Below, in pieces: positions 1-10,597 of a DNA stretch of 64,000 nt. The notes below the pieces were generated by a model. The model was given only the letters and a program-made list of their open reading frames with translations. It did no database searches and was not told where the DNA came from. Numbering within the stretch: the stretch's first letter is position 1; each line of letters opens with the position of its first letter. This DNA is from Neisseria zalophi (GTDB taxonomy: Bacteria; Pseudomonadota; Gammaproteobacteria; Burkholderiales; Neisseriaceae). A program made the translations under genes and the position numbers. Where the stretch lies: NCBI RefSeq assembly GCF_008807015.1, contig NZ_CP031700.1:2195014-2259013 (forward strand), in the 5' to 3' direction.

Positions 1-422
1 CGGCGTACTTCATCACGATCGCCTTCAAATAGCGCGGTCTTGGCCCAAATACGCTGCTTGGTTGCCAATCCGAACCATACCGTCCCCACAGGTTTTTCCT
101 CACTACCACCGGTTGGACCGGCAATACCGGAAATACTCAAAGCATAATCCGTTTTGGTGATCAGCAATGCACCAAGTGCCATTTCACGCACCGTTTCTTC
201 ACTAACGGCACCATAAAATTCCAAGGTATTTTTTTTCACACCCAAAATATTCTGTTTGGCTTCATTACTATACGTTACCAACCCTGCTTGAAACCATGCG
301 GAGCTGCCCGGTAAACTGGTAAGTGCTCCTGATAACAATCCTCCGGTGCAAGATTCGGCACAAGAAACGGTTTGGCCATATTCGACAAGCAGCCCGGTGA
401 GATCGGCTAGAATATTATCCAT
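1..422 (-). CDS. pncC: CinA C-terminal type nicotinamide-nucleotide amidase, 3' end outside window
   Basis: The reverse strand reads MDNILADL from the ATG at 422 and remains open to the window edge. About 140 residues are visible, including the family motifs AESCTGG near residue 21 and SGIAGPTGG near residue 100. CinA/PncC proteins deamidate nicotinamide mononucleotide to nicotinate mononucleotide in pyridine-nucleotide salvage, in the cytoplasm. The length and start match the stand-alone amidase form (about 160 residues) and not the long CinA with an N-terminal MoCF domain. The C-terminus lies beyond position 1. The family call is firm; the enzyme activity comes from family knowledge. Confidence 0.88.
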   Translation of the reverse strand, partial: MDNILADLTGLLVEYGQTVSCAESCTGGLLSGALTSLPGSSAWFQAGLVTYSNEAKQNILGVKKNTLEFYGAVSEETVREMALGALLITKTDYALSISGIAGPTGGSEEKPVGTVWFGLATKQRIWAKTALFEGDRDEVR

Positions 423-778
423 AATATAAAGCTTCCATATAGAGTGCTCGGAAAGAATGCCAACAGTAGCTTCTATATCATCTGTTTGATTCCCAAAACA
501 CTAAAATTGTGACTCAAATAACACTGCTTATAATTCACCCTATTTTATCCTATCTGCTTATCTTCGTGGCGATTCATCCATTATTTTCACTAACAAAACG
601 ATATATTTACTGAAAATATCACCGAACAACACTTCTTTATTATCTTTATCTACCATTCTAAAAAATCAATCTAAATATATGGTTGTACGAATACTATGCA
701 ATAAAAACCGGTTTGGTATTCATGCTGATTCCAAACGGATTTTTTGTCTCAATTATACTAACATCATAAATATCAAAC
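423..778. other. AT-rich intergenic spacer
   Basis: A stretch of about 355 bases between the amidase start and the transporter remnant. I see no credible reading frame, RNA gene or uptake sequence. The amidase promoter should lie in its left part on the minus strand, but no convincing -35/-10 pair stands out. Confidence 0.5.
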
Positions 779-1300
779 TCATAATAAGCCAAGCGAGATA
801 ATCGGAAAGGCGATTAATATGGCCAACCTGATAAATTATAAAATAATAAATAGTATTACTACCGTAAACATATCGGCAAGCTTAATATGCGGTGCAATCA
901 CCTTAATCACAAAAATATTCATTCCCATCTGCGGCGTAATCAATCCAAGTTCGACGGTCAGCACGGTAATAATGCCGAAGCAAATCGGATCAAATTCTAA
1001 GGAAACAACAGGATAGACCACAGGAATAGTAATCATCAACATGGCCGAAGCATCCATAAACAATCCTAGAAGGATGCACAGCAAAATAATCATAGGGCTA
1101 ACAGCCAAACCCGAAATCCATACTGATAAGGTATAAGACAAGCGGGAAACAAAGATAGCGTTTCTATTAATGACTGCTTCAAGCCCTTAAGGCGTATTCC
1201 TTTCACAACAGCATAAAACCAAGAGGCAAGTGCACCTATGGCGGCACCTTCAGTCGGCGTAAACACACCCATTAAAATCAAAAAGCATTAAAATCACGTA
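779..1300 (-). pseudogene. Remnant of TRAP transporter large permease (DctM family)
   Basis: Reading leftward from about 1290, one frame gives MGVFTPTEGAAIGALAS, the conserved DctM segment. After a frame change and an apparent loss of sequence near 1140, a second frame gives GLAVSPMIILLCILLGLFMD and then ELGLITPQMGMNIFVI, which is the C-terminal third of DctM. That frame meets an in-frame TAA near 836, yet continues in the same frame with a plausible DctM tail (RLAILIAFPIISLGLL) to a stop at 779. The N-terminal two thirds are absent. This is therefore a truncated gene with at least one frameshift, one deletion and one nonsense codon. TRAP permeases import organic acids with a periplasmic binding protein, so it may once have served the nearby aromatic-acid genes; that is inference. 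Confidence 0.82.
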
Positions 1301-1388
1301 AATTTGATATGATACCAACAAACAATCTGCTTCAATTCCAATAATAAGTAACAGTAAAATGCCTTATACAATATTAATCAAGTAAACC

Positions 1389-2252
1389 ATGATTCAACCA
1401 AATAAGACCCGTCACGGCGTAAAGTCAGTAGAAATCGGATTGTCGATTTTAGATATCTTAATTGACTATAAAGAGCCGATGAAATTAAAAGATATTGCTT
1501 TTACAATGCAAATGCCGGCAGCAAAAATACACCGTTATCTGGTTAGCATGACGGTGAAAAACTACGTGAAGCAATTAAGTAATGGATACTATACGGTAGG
1601 CAACCGGATTAACTCTATTCAACAAGCCGGTTTAGAACAAACCAGCGTACTAAACCAACTTAATAAAATAGCAACAGACATAAAAAACAATTTAAATTGT
1701 AGTGTGCAAGTAGCCAGATGGTTTAATGAAGGGCCTATTATTATTCAATCTGTCGATCTTAATAATTTTATTAGTATCAATACCCGTATAGGTTCCAAAA
1801 TGCCGTTATTCTCCTCTGCTACAGGAAAACTCTTAGCGAGCTACCAGCCTTTAGACATAATTAAACCCCTAGTATTAGCAGAATTAAAATCATTTTCAGA
1901 CAATTCAAATGAAGACAAGCTTAATGAAAATGACAGCATTGCACCGCCAAACAAACAAATCAAAGAAGATATTTTAAAACGTTGGCATGAATTTGAATCA
2001 TCCCTAGCTGAAATTAGGGAACAAGGTTTTTCTTATGTTATCGGTAATATGATGACAGGAATTAATGCTTTTAGTATAGCGGTAGATATGACACACTTAT
2101 CAGATATAAAAAACGCCACAGATACACTTGACCACCAACAACAAATATATGCCGTCACCGCCATTGGTACAGCAGAGCAATTACCCTCAAGTAAACGAAA
2201 TAAAATCCTTAAAGAAATGCTTGCTATTGCACAGCATTACCGTCTTTTATAG
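1389..2252 (+). CDS. IclR-family transcriptional regulator
   Basis: 287 residues. The N-terminal winged helix-turn-helix covers roughly residues 12-75 (SVEIGLSILDILIDY, then LKDIAFTMQMPAAKIHRYL), followed by an IclR effector-binding domain that includes SINTRIGSKMPLFSSATGKL. IclR proteins are cytoplasmic DNA-binding regulators, commonly of aromatic-acid catabolism. It converges on the gentisate operon, which suggests it controls that operon; this is inferred from position. A loop around residues 175-200 is rich in Asn/Asp and longer than usual. Composition is AT-rich compared with the housekeeping genes further right, as is the whole 0.5-5.9 kb block. No strong ribosome-binding site precedes the ATG, but the start aligns well with the family. 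Confidence 0.85.
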   Translation: MIQPNKTRHGVKSVEIGLSILDILIDYKEPMKLKDIAFTMQMPAAKIHRYLVSMTVKNYVKQLSNGYYTVGNRINSIQQAGLEQTSVLNQLNKIATDIKNNLNCSVQVARWFNEGPIIIQSVDLNNFISINTRIGSKMPLFSSATGKLLASYQPLDIIKPLVLAELKSFSDNSNEDKLNENDSIAPPNKQIKEDILKRWHEFESSLAEIREQGFSYVIGNMMTGINAFSIAVDMTHLSDIKNATDTLDHQQQIYAVTAIGTAEQLPSSKRNKILKEMLAIAQHYRLL

Positions 2253-2297
2253 CCTAATAACAAACCCTAAAACTACCAACATAGCATTTACCAGAAT

Positions 2298-2334
2298 AAA
2301 ACCCTTATTGAGCCATAAGCTCAATAAGGGTTTT
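2298..2334. terminator. Bidirectional intrinsic terminator
   Basis: A 16-base near-perfect stem (AAAACCCTTATTGAGC and its complement) with a 5-base loop, A-rich on the left and T-rich on the right. It lies between the convergent IclR gene and the gentisate operon and can end both. It contains no uptake sequence, unlike most terminators in this window. Confidence 0.85.
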
Positions 2335-2375
2335 ATAACTTAAAAGCTAAATAATTAGCTTATTATAAATAGCTT

Positions 2376-3080
2376 TTATTTAACATTAACAGTGATTTTG
2401 CTCAAACCGTCAAGAGTAGCAACCATCTTATCGCCTTTAACGACGGCACCGACACCTTCCGGAGTACCGGTCATAATTAAATCACCGGCTCTTAATTCAA
2501 ACAGTTCAGACAAGCGGGAAATCACCTCTGATACATTCCAAATCAAATGAGTAATATTGCTTTTTTGTTTGGTTTCACCATTTACAGTTAACTCAATATT
2601 GCCTTCATTTAATTCGCCAATGGCAGAAATAGGAGCCAACTCACCAATAGGTGCTGAGTAGTCAAATGCTTTACCGATTTCCCAAGGACGTCCTTGTTCA
2701 CGCATTTTCATTTGCAAATCACGGCGGGTCATATCCAAACCAACGGCATAGCCGAAAATCACATCTTTGGCTTCTTCAACAGAAATATTTTTAGCATTTT
2801 TACCAATGGCAACAACCAACTCTACTTCGTAGTGATAGTTTTCAGTCAATGTCGGATAAGGCACATCAACGGTACCGTCTTTTTCAACAGGAATCACTGA
2901 TTCCGGGTCGTTTGGTTTGCAAAAGAAAAACGGCGGTTCACGATCGGGATCGAAACCCATTTCACGAGCATGCGCCGCATAGTTACGACCTACACAATAA
3001 ACACGACGTACGGGGAATTTATCTTCCGTACCCTGTACATTCAAACCAACTGTTTTTACAGGTTCAAAAACATATGACAT
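2376..3080 (-). CDS. Fumarylpyruvate hydrolase (FAH family)
   Basis: 234 residues, typical for the short FAH-fold hydrolases. Visible motifs are [16 protein letters not shown] at the N-terminus, the metal-binding stretch [13 protein letters not shown] near residue 83, and [10 protein letters not shown] near the C-terminus. In the gentisate route this enzyme splits fumarylpyruvate into fumarate and pyruvate in the cytoplasm. It is the third gene after gentisate dioxygenase and maleylpyruvate isomerase on the same strand. That context is why I prefer fumarylpyruvate hydrolase over acylpyruvase or fumarylacetoacetase, which share the fold. Confidence 0.88.
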   Translation of the reverse strand: MSYVFEPVKTVGLNVQGTEDKFPVRRVYCVGRNYAAHAREMGFDPDREPPFFFCKPNDPESVIPVEKDGTVDVPYPTLTENYHYEVELVVAIGKNAKNISVEEAKDVIFGYAVGLDMTRRDLQMKMREQGRPWEIGKAFDYSAPIGELAPISAIGELNEGNIELTVNGETKQKSNITHLIWNVSEVISRLSELFELRAGDLIMTGTPEGVGAVVKGDKMVATLDGLSKITVNVK

Positions 3081-3206
3081 ATTTCATTCCTTTTGCTATT
3101 TTTACCTTAACAGGCAAATAAATATGAACAACTTATTAATCTAAAAACCAATTAAAGCTTATATTCAGAATAATAAATCAAGACTTACAAAGCATACTAA
3201 CTTAAA

Positions 3207-3845
3207 TTAAAAAGCATCCGATTGATTTTCCGGCTCTGCTTTAATAAAAGCTTCCAGGCTGCGGCAATGCTCATCAACCGCCACAATATTGGGATAAGGA
3301 GTTAAATCCACATTAAAACGACGGGCTGAATAAACTTGGGGCACCAAATAACAATCGGCAAAAGTCGGTTTATTGCCATAACAGAAATCACCGCGCTCTT
3401 TATCTTCGGCCAAATGTTTTTCCAATGCGGTAAATCCATCATTAATCCAGCGATGACACCAAGCTTGTACTTCTTTTTCATCTACTGATAAATCTTTGCG
3501 CAGATACTGCAAAATACGACGATTGTTAATCGGGTGGATATCGCAACCTACTAAAGCACTTAATGCCCTCACCCTCATACGGCCAAAGCTGTCTTCAGGC
3601 AATAACGGTGTATCCGTATAAGTTTCTTCCAACCACTCTATAATTGCCGGGCTTTGAAATAAACGTAACCCATCTACTTCCAAAACCGGTACTAACCCTT
3701 GAGGATTGATGGCTTTAAACTCAGGTTGCAAATGTTGCTCTTTAAACAAGTTAACCGGAATATATTCATATTCCAAACCTTTTAAATTCAAGGCAATACG
3801 CAGACGGTGTGATGTGCCGCTACGAAAATAACCATAAAGTTTCAT
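3207..3845 (-). CDS. Maleylpyruvate isomerase (zeta-class glutathione transferase)
   Basis: 212 residues from the ATG at 3845, chosen because AAAGGA sits about 8 bases upstream; an in-frame start 24 bases earlier lacks such a site. The sequence opens with the thioredoxin-like GST domain (MKLYGYFRSGTSHRLRIALN, where SGTSHR matches the zeta-class SSCSWR/SSASYR loop). It then shows NPQGLVPVLEVDG and FQSPAIIEWLEE, which bind glutathione, and a C-terminal helical domain. It isomerises maleylpyruvate to fumarylpyruvate using glutathione. Maleylacetoacetate isomerase is the alternative by family, but the adjacent gentisate dioxygenase favours the maleylpyruvate role. Confidence 0.88.
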   Translation of the reverse strand: MKLYGYFRSGTSHRLRIALNLKGLEYEYIPVNLFKEQHLQPEFKAINPQGLVPVLEVDGLRLFQSPAIIEWLEETYTDTPLLPEDSFGRMRVRALSALVGCDIHPINNRRILQYLRKDLSVDEKEVQAWCHRWINDGFTALEKHLAEDKERGDFCYGNKPTFADCYLVPQVYSARRFNVDLTPYPNIVAVDEHCRSLEAFIKAEPENQSDAF

Positions 3846-4021
3846 TATTATTCCTTTGTGAATAATCACTATAAAATATACTGATTGATATACAAGCCTA
3901 ATCTATTTATGAATAAGCAATTATTCATTTAATCTCATCAATAATTGCCCAACAGACATTTTCTTGCATTGCAAGTCAATATTTTTATACCTATTTATCC
4001 TTAGATAAGACTTATTGATAC

Positions 4022-5071
4022 TTAAATATCCGTTCTTTCACGCTCAGAATACAATCCCAACTTTCTTTGGAAAGGAGACTCATCAGCCACAAAAACAAAA
4101 GACGGCTTATCTAATGTATTTACTAAAGTGACATTTGTAAAGCACGGAGTACAAAGCGTATCGGCGACTGTTAAATCATGTTGGACTGAGTCCACTTTGA
4201 TATTAACATCCCCTTCAATTACATGAAATACCATAGCACAAGAACGCTGTCTCAACTTCAATACCTGATTTGGGCGCAGCATAATGGCACTAAAGCCAAT
4301 AATTTTTTGTGCATCATCGCCTGTTTCAGGGTTAACATAAGTCACCTGAACCATTTCAACACTACTATTTTCTGCAATGGTTTCCAATGCTTTTTTGGCA
4401 TCAGCCCACGGATAACGCAATACCGGATATTTAACCAAATGATTGTCGTTACGTGTAAAGTTTTCAGTGGCTACGATACCCGGGCCATAAACCAACGGTT
4501 TAGCCTCATTATTACTTTTTGCCTTTTCACCCTCTTCGACGAAACTGGCTTCAGAATAATAAACTAAGGGTAAGTCCAATACATCCAACCAAACGACTTC
4601 AGATTCTCCTTCATGTGAGTGCTCATGCCACATGCCTGTCGGTGTTAGAATCAAGTCACCTCTTTCCATCGGGCATTTTTCGCCATTCACACTGGTATAA
4701 GCACCATTGCCTTCAACGATCAAGCGGACGGCATTCGGGGTATGGCGATGGCTGGGGGCCCATTCTCCAGGCAACAAAAGCTGCATGCCCAAATACATAA
4801 CGGAACTGGCGCGCATATTTTCCAAACCGTGACCAGGATTCGACAATACCAACACTCGGCGTTCCGCCTTTTCTATTGGTGTCAGTTCGCCGGCACGCAT
4901 AAGTAGCGGTCGGATATCTTTATATTTCCAAGAAATAACTTGTGTTTGAGGCTTAGGCTTATTTGGAGGTAATACTTCTCTCAAACTTGGCCATAAAGGA
5001 ACCAGATTTTTTTGAGTCAGCTCATCAACATAAGCTTTAGGCAGATCATCTAAGGTAGCAAGTGTTTCCAT
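4022..5071 (-). CDS. Gentisate 1,2-dioxygenase
   Basis: 349 residues, the normal size for this bicupin enzyme. The N-terminal cupin carries the iron-binding histidines in PSHRHTPNAVRLIVEG (about residues 105-120) and the matching TGMWHEHSHEG near residue 147. The second cupin covers about residues 255-335. It opens the ring of gentisate (2,5-dihydroxybenzoate) to maleylpyruvate with Fe(II) and O2. It is the first gene of an operon with the isomerase and the hydrolase, separated by gaps of 176 and 126 bases that hold no other genes. No upstream enzyme making gentisate (salicylate or 3-hydroxybenzoate hydroxylase) is present in the window. Confidence 0.93.
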   Translation of the reverse strand: METLATLDDLPKAYVDELTQKNLVPLWPSLREVLPPNKPKPQTQVISWKYKDIRPLLMRAGELTPIEKAERRVLVLSNPGHGLENMRASSVMYLGMQLLLPGEWAPSHRHTPNAVRLIVEGNGAYTSVNGEKCPMERGDLILTPTGMWHEHSHEGESEVVWLDVLDLPLVYYSEASFVEEGEKAKSNNEAKPLVYGPGIVATENFTRNDNHLVKYPVLRYPWADAKKALETIAENSSVEMVQVTYVNPETGDDAQKIIGFSAIMLRPNQVLKLRQRSCAMVFHVIEGDVNIKVDSVQHDLTVADTLCTPCFTNVTLVNTLDKPSFVFVADESPFQRKLGLYSERERTDI

Positions 5072-5981
5072 TATTCAGTCTCATCTCTCAATTAGGTTAT
5101 ATTACCAACTAAAAAACAATAGGGTAACGCTCATTTTTTGTTTATAACATACTTGAATATTTTAGTCTGAAAATGACTTAAATATTTTTTAATATATGGT
5201 TTATATCATTAATTTAAGAGGTATTTAATCCGTCAGACAGCAAAAAATAAAATATAGGTTCTTTTTCGAAAAGGTATAATTTATGTAATATTTAATATTT
5301 ATGGTGGCAACAAGATTCACTTTTTACCGAATGACTTTCCTTACGAATTTACAACCATGCTATCCCAACGCTACCTATAAACTCCTCAACACTTTAGATA
5401 AACAGGCTGCACAATAAATTACATAATATAGAATTTTTAACTTATCACTAATTTTGACTTATAACCTTTTTTTACATAAAAAAACTTTATTTAAATAAAA
5501 TTACCCGTACAAATTTATTTTCTTTTAGGCTTACTAGTTAAATAACATTAAAACGGTGCCAATCTTATTTGATAGCATAGCCTCCTTGGTTATTTCCCAA
5601 GCCCCATTGACCTCTCAATTCAAGTCATGCCGTTGGGTATATTTTCAAACCGTTGAGTTTAATATCACATACATATCGAACCTGTACCCGATAATAATAC
5701 ATAACCATAACCTGCGAATTGCAAATGCTACATGTTGTGATGTATTTGTTTTAATTTTTTAATGGTATTTTGCATTCCAGTTTTACACAGATTTTTATTT
5801 GCTGCCTTTTCAACACAGATACTTGCGGTACAGTCTTGAAAAAATATATGGTGCGATAAAATCATAATCAGTACAGCCTATTGCAAACAATATGATATTA
5901 GCTCACATAAGCCGAGCACTCGCCTTCTCTAAATAAAAGGCACCTACAAACCCCTATTTATCAAAATTTAAATCGATATTC
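5072..5981. other. Long AT-rich spacer upstream of the gentisate operon
   Basis: About 910 bases with no gene I can support. The promoter of the gentisate operon must lie at the left end on the minus strand; a TAATAT-like -10 is present around 5097-5102 but no convincing -35. A 68-codon frame at 5556-5762 lacks homology I recognise, a ribosome site and good codon use, so I do not call it. The region may hold the remains of further catabolic or transport genes, too decayed to read by eye. Confidence 0.45.
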
Positions 5982-6587
5982 ATGAATAAAAAACGTAATA
6001 TACTTCTTTATCTGCCCGTTATATTGGCACTATGTTGGCTGGTATTGCTGGCTTGGGTCTATATATCCGCATTATTTTCACGAAATATTACCTTAGACGA
6101 AATCCAGCCAGCCGATGCCGTATTGGTGTTGGGCAATGCCGTTTATAGTAATGGCGAACCCAACCCATGCTTACGTTCCCGTGTAGCAGCGGCCGTCGAG
6201 CTTTACAATGCCGGTAAAGCCCCGAAACTGGTTGTCAGCGGCGGCACGGATAGCGACGGCAGCAATGAAGCGGCCCACATGAAAGAAATCGCCATGGAAT
6301 TGGGCGTACCGGAATTCCGTATTGTGACCGAAGGCAAATCGGAAAACACCTATGAAAATATCTTTTTCAGCACGATACCGCTCACCAACAATCAAAGCGT
6401 GATTATCGTCAGTGCCGACTACCACCTCAAAAGGGCGGGTTGGCTGGGAAGCAAAGTCTGGAAAGACAAAAAAACCATACAGGCTTATTCCGGACAAGAC
6501 ACTTGCGACAGAAGCAGCGGCGGCTACTCACGCAAACTGGTTCGTGAAAGTTTGGCATGGGTTAAAGCCGTTATCACACCCGAATAG
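5982..6587 (+). CDS. YdcF/SanA-family (DUF218) envelope protein
   Basis: 201 residues. One transmembrane helix covers about residues 8-30 (LLYLPVILALCWLVLLAWVYI), followed by a DUF218 domain with the motifs ADAVLVLGNAVY, KLVVSGGTDSDGSNEAAHM and ENTYENIFFS. The topology suggests a membrane-anchored protein with its domain in the periplasm. The family includes E. coli SanA (vancomycin exclusion at high temperature) and YdcF, whose biochemistry is not settled. It stands alone after the AT-rich spacer, and its own composition already resembles the core genome. Confidence 0.85.
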   Translation: MNKKRNILLYLPVILALCWLVLLAWVYISALFSRNITLDEIQPADAVLVLGNAVYSNGEPNPCLRSRVAAAVELYNAGKAPKLVVSGGTDSDGSNEAAHMKEIAMELGVPEFRIVTEGKSENTYENIFFSTIPLTNNQSVIIVSADYHLKRAGWLGSKVWKDKKTIQAYSGQDTCDRSSGGYSRKLVRESLAWVKAVITPE

Positions 6588-6719
6588 CCTACATCGGCAA
6601 TGGCAGAAATCAGGTAGAATACAGCTTGTTTCCGACCCTAGGCCGAGCACAATTCGATGATTTAGCCTGATAAGCTCTGCTACTGCTTATTTAATTGGCT
6701 CATGAAAACTATTAAACAA

Positions 6720-6748
6720 AGGCCGTCTGAAACTTTTTCAGACGGCCT
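6720..6748. terminator. Inverted uptake-sequence pair acting as terminator
   Basis: Two head-to-head copies of AGGCCGTCTGAA around a T-rich loop form a 12-base stem. This is the standard Neisseria arrangement in which uptake sequences double as rho-independent terminators, here ending the YdcF-family gene. Confidence 0.8.
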
Positions 6749-6802
6749 GATACTTTATACAATCACGATAATATTAATTACCGACAACCATATATCAAAT
6801 CT

Positions 6803-7594
6803 ATGAATACAGACGACCACTGGCAAATTCACCGCCTTCTTGCCCAAAACACCGACGAACGTTTGCAATTATTACGCCGCACCCCGCAGCAGATTATATT
6901 AGTAGGCGCAGATGCCGACGAAAGCCGCCGCTTACTGGCCGCCCGTTATCCCAAAGCGGTTTTCTCAGAATATGATCCGCGTGCCGATGCTCTAGCAACG
7001 GCTGCCGAGGCACGTCAAACCGGTTTATGGCAAAAGCTGACAGGCAAAGCCGTTATCCAATACCAGCAAGCGCCGACCGATCCTTTACCGGCGGCGCAAG
7101 CCGATATGTTGTGGTCGAATTTAGGAATGATTCACGGTAAAGACCCGATACCTGTTTTAGAAAACTGGGCCAACGCTTTAAAAACCGACGGTTTGCTGTT
7201 TTTCACCCATTTCGGTGTCGATACGCTGGTAGAACTCAGAGGCCGTCTGAATGCACAAGGTATCGGTGTCGAAGCCCCCATGTTGTTTGATATGCACGAT
7301 TTGGGCGATATGCTGTTTCACCACGGCTTTTATGATCCGGTGATGGATACGGCCAAACTCGAATTGAGCTACCGCAAAGCCGAAACCTTTTGGCTGGATA
7401 TGGAAACATTAGGTTTATGGTCGTCACTGGTTTTTGAAGACCCTGCAACTGCGCATGATGCTATAAACGATTGGTTTGCTACCGACAAACAACTCACGAT
7501 TACGTTAGAAACGGTATACGGCCACGCGGTAAAAAAACAAATCCTGCCGCAAGGGGAAAGCCCGGTACAGTTTTATCCAAAAAAACCGGCTTGA
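6803..7594 (+). CDS. SAM-dependent methyltransferase, BioC-like
   Basis: 263 residues with a class I methyltransferase layout: a degenerate nucleotide-binding strand (IILVGADADESRRLLAARYP, residues 30-50), an acidic strand (ADMLWSNLGMIHGKDPIPVLENWANAL, about 98-125) and LKTDGLLFFTHFGVDTL. The order LLW/LGxxH-D-WxxxLKxxGLL resembles BioC, which methylates malonyl-ACP to start biotin synthesis, and I recall similar Neisseria proteins annotated that way. The glycine-rich SAM motif is weak (LVGADADE), so catalytic activity is uncertain. No other biotin gene is adjacent. Confidence 0.6.
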   Translation: MNTDDHWQIHRLLAQNTDERLQLLRRTPQQIILVGADADESRRLLAARYPKAVFSEYDPRADALATAAEARQTGLWQKLTGKAVIQYQQAPTDPLPAAQADMLWSNLGMIHGKDPIPVLENWANALKTDGLLFFTHFGVDTLVELRGRLNAQGIGVEAPMLFDMHDLGDMLFHHGFYDPVMDTAKLELSYRKAETFWLDMETLGLWSSLVFEDPATAHDAINDWFATDKQLTITLETVYGHAVKKQILPQGESPVQFYPKKPA

Positions 7595-7799
7595 GTACCG
7601 TTTTATTTAGGCGGTGTAACAGTTATTTCATCACAATTGAAATGCTGTTTTAAGCAAGTATCAGGCCGTCTGAAAGCGGCTTGATGTATAATAGCGGCCA
7701 ATTTTCAATATTGTATAGCCGCTTCGATAAAAATCCGGCAGTCTATCCCCTATACTGCCGAATATATTTTGAAAAGCACCGATAACGCTACATTACTGA

Positions 7800-9206
<1,407 letters not shown>

Positions 9207-9222
9207 TCTGCGGTTTTAAATC

Positions 9223-9269
9223 AAGATAAGAGGCCGTCTGAAAAAAACATTCAGACGGCCTCTTATCTT
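9223..9269. terminator. Bidirectional terminator with inverted uptake sequences
   Basis: AAGATAAGAGGCCGTCTGAA and its complement form a 20-base stem around a short A-rich loop. It sits between the convergent purB and DUF445 genes. The extension AAGATAAG beyond the uptake sequence lengthens the stem and is matched on both sides. Confidence 0.85.
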
Positions 9270-9277
9270 TAAAATAC

Positions 9278-10597
9278 TCAAAACAACCATTGCGACACAA
9301 TATAAATCACCAACCCCACCAAACCGCCGACGATTGTGCCGTTCATACGGATAAACTGTAAATCGCGGCCTACGCTTAATTCTAGTTTTTCCACCATCTG
9401 AGCACTGTCCCAACCTTTCACTTTATCCGATACAAAAACCGCCGCCTTATCCTTATAACGCATGACAAAATCACGCACCAGCAACGAAATACGAAGGTCG
9501 GCACGACGCATAAATTGTGGATAAGCCTGCGCTTGCGACAACATATGATCCAACAACCGATTCAACTGCACCAGCCACAAAGAATCCGCCTTTTCCACAT
9601 CGGCTGCCGTCCAGTTTTGCAAACCCTGCCAACTGCGCATCAGCATTTCGCGCATGGCCGGCGATTCTGCTATCTGCATTTTCCCCTGTTCCAAACGCTT
9701 ATGCCACAACCGCGAATGGCTAAGGGAATGAACAACCTGATCATATTCTTCATTAAAAGCGGCACGGATACGGTGTTCGGGGTTTGCCAAAGCCGCTTCC
9801 AGATAGCTATCGGCCCAATCCAAAGCCTTTTCCGATACCCAACCGTCTACCCTATCAACAATGGTTCCTTTCAATGATGCTTTTAATTTTTCCCAAGTGC
9901 TCGGCGCATCGCTTTCGATTCGCGCCGCCCATTCGCGCAAATTTTCTTCCAATAGCGCACGGGTCTCCGGATCCTGCAACCAACGGCGCGCCTGTTTCAA
10001 CATCGCCACAAACAAAGTTTCATGCATGCCCTGCGCTTTTAAGGCTTTCAGAATATTGGCCAGCGTTTTCCCTATCCGCTCGCCGCTATATTGCTCGGCC
10101 AACAACATCCCGATAAACCGCGCCGCCTGCTCTGGCTTCGCCACATTAAGCACCGCCGGTAGCTGTTTGGCCAGCCAAGGCAGCCACTGGCTACGCGTTT
10201 TTCCCGCCGCCAGCCAATTCAACAGTTTCCGACTCGGATCGGCCTGATAAACCCTTAAAGCAATCGGTTTGCCTTGCAAAAAATTATGCTCGATAAACCG
10301 CCCCAACTCATCGGCAATACGGTGTTGGTTGCGCGGCAGAATCGCGGTATGCGGAATCGGCAACCCAAGCGGGCGGCGGAACAATGCCGTAACGGCAAAC
10401 CAATCGGCCAACGCCCCCACCATCGCTGCTTCTGCAAAAGCCTTCACATAACCCAACGCAGGGTATTGCCTGATATAAATCGCCGATACCACAAACAACA
10501 CACAAGCCGCCAACAACAATCCGGTAGCCCAACGGCGGCTTTTTTGCAACCGCTTGCGGGCAATTTGGGTACGGACTTCGGTAGATAGCGTGTGCAC
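9278..10597 (-). CDS. DUF445 family membrane protein
   Basis: 439 residues from a GTG start at 10597, supported by AAGGAG 7 bases upstream. A transmembrane helix at about residues 23-45 (TGLLLAACVLFVVSAIYI) is followed by the DUF445 motif YVKAFAEAAMVGALADWFAVTALFRRPLGLPIPHTAI. The middle is a long helical region, and a last membrane segment (GTIVGGLVGLVIYIVSQWLF) closes the C-terminus. DUF445 proteins are inner-membrane proteins of unknown function, sometimes called YjiN-like. I see no operon partner. Confidence 0.88.
   Translation of the reverse strand: MHTLSTEVRTQIARKRLQKSRRWATGLLLAACVLFVVSAIYIRQYPALGYVKAFAEAAMVGALADWFAVTALFRRPLGLPIPHTAILPRNQHRIADELGRFIEHNFLQGKPIALRVYQADPSRKLLNWLAAGKTRSQWLPWLAKQLPAVLNVAKPEQAARFIGMLLAEQYSGERIGKTLANILKALKAQGMHETLFVAMLKQARRWLQDPETRALLEENLREWAARIESDAPSTWEKLKASLKGTIVDRVDGWVSEKALDWADSYLEAALANPEHRIRAAFNEEYDQVVHSLSHSRLWHKRLEQGKMQIAESPAMREMLMRSWQGLQNWTAADVEKADSLWLVQLNRLLDHMLSQAQAYPQFMRRADLRISLLVRDFVMRYKDKAAVFVSDKVKGWDSAQMVEKLELSVGRDLQFIRMNGTIVGGLVGLVIYIVSQWLF

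Noticed and set aside
819..1016. 65-codon plus-strand frame over the TRAP remnant
   Set aside because: It is the antisense of clear DctM text on the minus strand.
4223..4800. Plus-strand frames inside the gentisate dioxygenase gene
   Set aside because: Antisense shadows of a gene with clear cupin motifs.
5556..5762. 68-codon frame in the spacer upstream of the YdcF gene
   Set aside because: No ribosome site, no recognisable domain, AT-rich random-like composition.
6803..7594. Assigning the gene symbol bioC
   Set aside because: The layout is BioC-like, but the SAM glycine motif is weak and no other biotin genes are near; left without symbol.
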